Source: an uncultured Clostridia bacterium (lineage in GTDB: Bacteria > Bacillota > Clostridia > Peptostreptococcales > Anaerovoracaceae). Taken from it: a DNA stretch of 33,257 nt. The stretch spans positions 1 through 33,257 of the forward strand of contig CAKQGQ010000025.1 in assembly GCA_934233735.1 (NCBI GenBank). Reading direction: 5' to 3'. The translations under genes and the position numbers were made by a program. The notes below the pieces were generated by a model that ran no database searches, was not told the origin of the DNA, and worked only from the letters and a program-made list of their open reading frames with translations. How positions within the stretch are numbered: the stretch's first letter is position 1; each line of letters opens with the position of its first letter. Below, piece by piece: positions 31,761 to 33,257 of the stretch.

Positions 31761-31823
31761 GCGCGCTCGGATTTTCAGAGCGCGCTTTCCGGCTGTGGGG
31801 TGCTCGGATTTTCAGAGCGCGCT
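31761..31823 (+). terminator. Terminator of the editing-protein gene with a repeated hairpin
   Basis: GCGCGCTC (31761-31768) and GAGCGCGC (31778-31785) form a perfect stem, followed by TTTCC. The second half, GCTCGGATTTTCAGAGCGCGCT, is repeated at 31802-31823. The T-tract is poor. Confidence 0.55.
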
Positions 31824-31877
31824 GTGTGCCTCTTACATGACTCTTTTTGGCTTTTCTCGAGATTCCATTTATTGGCA

Positions 31878-32136
31878 AAATGTATATTTACATTCCTTTT
31901 TGCCTAAATGCGACAGACGGCGTGTATTTTTTGCCAGTATTATACAGCTTTTTCCCTTGTTCAAAATTAAAGCATAGTTCTGAAATTTTATCAAAAACTG
32001 AAAGGTTGGAATTTCAACGTTTCTAAACTTCATCTTTTTTTGTTCATTTTTTCCAAAGTTTGCTTTATCCATTATATGTAAAAAAATACACGCCAACCTC
32101 TTCGAAAAGGGGATTTTGGAATGTAAATATACATTT
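31878..32136. repeat. Symmetric inverted-end element, copy D (259 bp)
   Basis: 15-bp inverted ends at 31878-31892 and 32122-32136, inner GGCGTGTATTTTTT facing AAAAAATACACGCC, and near-central TTGGAATTTCAA (32006-32017). The interior is diverged from copies B and C, but the inverted ends are exact. Confidence 0.85.
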
Positions 32137-32209
32137 GGCTATGTCGAGCCCGCAGCAAAAGGCTCGGCACGCTCCATTGAGCAGACAAACCCAGACGCCG
32201 CGGCTCTAA

Positions 32210-32229
32210 GCCGGGGGCATGCCCCCGGC
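32210..32229. other. Perfect 20-bp GC palindrome
   Basis: GCCGGGGGCATGCCCCCGGC in the intergenic region between repeat copy D and the leader-peptide promoter. No T-tract follows. Confidence 0.6.
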
Positions 32230-32365
32230 CTGCGTGCAGAATCTGCAGTAAGTGCCAAAGGTGCGCAGGTGCACAGGCGCGCCTGCGTTTTGTCTTTTAT
32301 CGCAACATTTCGCCAATATTTTTAATATTTTTTGTTGTTTTTTTGAATTTTCTGAAAATTTCCTA

Positions 32366-32394
32366 TTGACAAACCCCTAAACTCGCGTTATGAT
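32366..32394 (+). promoter_or_regulatory. Promoter of the leader-peptide/transporter unit
   Basis: TTGACA (32366-32371), 17-bp spacer, TATGAT (32389-32394); start expected near 32401, about 38 nt before the leader peptide. Confidence 0.8.
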
Positions 32395-32438
32395 AGCTAC
32401 ATCATTTAAATTTGCTTTAGAAATTTTGAGGAGAAAAA

Positions 32439-32492
32439 ATGCTACAATTGTTTCGATACTATTACTTTTACCGCTTTATGAGCGACAATTGA
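32439..32492 (+). CDS. Aromatic-rich leader peptide
   Basis: A 17-residue open frame, MLQLFRYYYFYRFMSDN, begins 7 nt after GAGGAG, a very good ribosome binding site. Seven of 17 residues are Tyr or Phe, with the run YYYFY flanked by Arg. It lies after a consensus promoter and before a terminator that stands in front of a transporter gene, the arrangement of an amino-acid attenuator. Ribosome stalling at the Tyr/Phe codons when charged tRNA is scarce would be the sensor. Too short for homology-based support; the call rests on composition, ribosome binding site and context. Confidence 0.65.
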   Translation: MLQLFRYYYFYRFMSDN

Positions 32493-32750
32493 ATATGGTA
32501 ACTGAGACTGATAATTACATTTATTGCTTTTGGCACAGTAGCCCAAGCAGCCTAGGCAGTCCAAGACTCCGAAAAAGTCAATGTCGCCCAGGCAGCCAAA
32601 GGTCCAAGGTCAAACGCCGGGGCAGGCACTCGGACGATAAAAGTGTATGAGCTGCAAGCACAAGCAGCAAGGCATCAAGCGCCAAAGGCCAAAACGCATT
32701 TCCAAAAGAAACGAAATGAAAAAGCAAAATAAAATAAGTTGATTATGAAG
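32493..32750 (+). promoter_or_regulatory. Leader region between the leader peptide and attenuator
   Basis: About 260 nt, unusually poor in T from about 32535, with many short CAAG/GGCA/CAGCC words. No gene recognised; a longer open frame through here looks like leader sequence. CAGCC words (about 32546 and 32595) could pair with the GGCTG arm of the attenuator, but no competing structure could be settled by eye. No T-box core was found. Confidence 0.4.
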
Positions 32751-32797
32751 TCCGCTCGCGGCTGTTTTGAGTCTCAGCCCGCAGAAGTGGATTTTTT
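32751..32797 (+). terminator. Attenuator-like terminator before the transporter gene
   Basis: TCCGCT and GCGGCTG (32751-32764) pair with CAGC(C)CGC and AGTGGA (32775-32791) around a 10-nt loop, followed by TTTTTT (32792-32797). It ends 26 bp before the start of the substrate-binding protein gene and after its promoter, so it must be passed for the gene to be expressed. Confidence 0.75.
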
Positions 32798-32823
32798 ATT
32801 GAAACAGCAGGAGGAAAACGAAA

Positions 32824-33183
32824 ATGAAAAACACAAAATCAAGCACAATCAAAAAATGTTTAGCAGTATTGCTTTCATTGACACTCGTATTTGCACTCGC
32901 AGCATGCGGCAGCTCCGATGACGGCGGCGACGCAAATACAAACGGCGAAAAGTTAAAAATCGGCATCATGCAGTTCGGTGAATTTACCGCACTGACGAAC
33001 GCTACAAACGGTTTCATCGACGGACTTGCAGAAGCCGGATATGTAGACGGTGATAACATTGAAATCCATCAGCTTTCCGCAGCAGCAGAAGCGGCGAACT
33101 GCCCTTCCATCGCTGACACGCTGATTAACGAAAATTCAGATTTAATCCTTGCGGTTGCAACACCTTCCGCATCCGCAGTAAAA
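32824..33183 (+). pseudogene. TrpX-like substrate-binding lipoprotein, cut by an intron
   Basis: N-terminal 120 residues of an ABC-transporter substrate-binding protein of the TrpX/ABC_sub_bind type. A lipoprotein signal ends LAAC with Cys28, then LKIGIMQFGEFTALTNATNG, FIDGLAEAGYVDGDNIEI and SDLILAVATPSASAV, all typical of the first lobe. The ATG at 32824 follows AGGAGG. The homologous frame stops at about 33183, where the 3' end of a group II intron begins. After four intron-encoded codons a stop ends it, so about two thirds of a normal protein is missing here. The intron lies on the opposite strand and cannot be spliced from this mRNA. The promoter and aromatic leader suggest tyrosine or phenylalanine uptake; permease and ATPase genes would lie further right. 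Confidence 0.82.
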
Positions 33184-33257
33184 TCGAGTAGGGGCTAACT
33201 CGTAGCCCCTCTCACACCATCGGGCATGCCGTTCGGCACCCGGCGGTTCAATTCAAA
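33182..33257 (-). mobile_element. Group II intron, copy 2 (3' end only)
   Basis: The last 76 bases match the 3' end of intron copy 1 (12801-12877): CTACTCGATT end, the AGGGGCTA/TAGCCCCT domain VI hairpin and the domain V hairpin. Domain V differs from copy 1 at a C-G pair changed to G-C, a compensatory change, plus one mismatch, so it is a related but separate intron. The rest lies beyond the window. Confidence 0.85.

Noticed and set aside
32395..32823. T-box riboswitch upstream of the transporter gene
   Set aside because: No T-box core sequence (AGGGTGG-like) or specifier-loop architecture was found; a leader peptide with attenuator fits better.
1..33257. tRNA and rRNA genes
   Set aside because: No cloverleaf-like sequence with CCA-end context or rRNA signature was recognised.

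Overview
The window suggests a medium-GC, anaerobic, Gram-positive-type member of the Bacillota (Clostridia/Eubacteriales; something close to the Anaerovoracaceae is a guess). The evidence is strong AGGAGG-type ribosome binding sites, sigma-A promoters, T-tract terminators, a SAM-I riboswitch on metK, a clostridial-style MMPL exporter with a secreted coiled-coil partner, and a CwlD-type amidase.

Layout. (1) 1-2690, minus strand: guaB-guaA, the two steps from IMP to GMP. The IMP dehydrogenase is strikingly like the enzyme of the protist Tritrichomonas foetus. (2) 2718-10350, minus: a cell-envelope block with an MMPL/RND exporter, its secreted coiled-coil neighbour, and a large secreted protein with a C-terminal fibronectin-III-like domain. 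(3) 10640-18970: an accessory island that looks like a defence island. It holds an AT-rich gene for an ApeA-like HEPN protein. Two small structured RNAs lie divergent to that gene, with their own promoters and terminators and with covarying stems. A group IIC-type intron with a damaged maturase follows, then four tandem Rpn-like PD-(D/E)XK nuclease genes, one of them beheaded. The Rpn copies share a promoter, an operator-like palindrome, a leader hairpin, terminators and a conserved intragenic start. (4) 19190-24270: a DUF975-CmpB fusion membrane protein and a membrane-anchored metallophosphoesterase, set among intergenic repeats. The main repeat is a 250-269 bp symmetric element with perfect 15-bp inverted ends, with four copies in the window. 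(5) 24270-27860: metK with promoter, SAM-I riboswitch and terminator, a divergent gene of unknown function, and a membrane protein with a Cys/Asp-rich tail. (6) 27860-31760: an intergenic region with three perfect DnaA boxes, then a cell-wall amidase, a ZIP metal transporter and an alanyl-tRNA editing protein. (7) 31760-33257: the fourth repeat copy, then a promoter, a Tyr/Phe-rich leader peptide, an attenuator-like terminator and a TrpX-like substrate-binding lipoprotein gene. That gene is cut by the 3' end of a second group II intron lying antisense to it.

The most interesting candidates are the HEPN protein with its twin RNAs, the symmetric repeat element, the Rpn array with intragenic starts, and the aromatic leader-peptide attenuator. 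A further pattern is that several housekeeping-type proteins carry Ala/Gly/Ser-rich, GC-rich insertions in loops or tails, and some of these contain long perfect DNA palindromes.

No tRNA, rRNA or CRISPR array was seen. All family assignments come from reading motifs by eye; no database search was possible.
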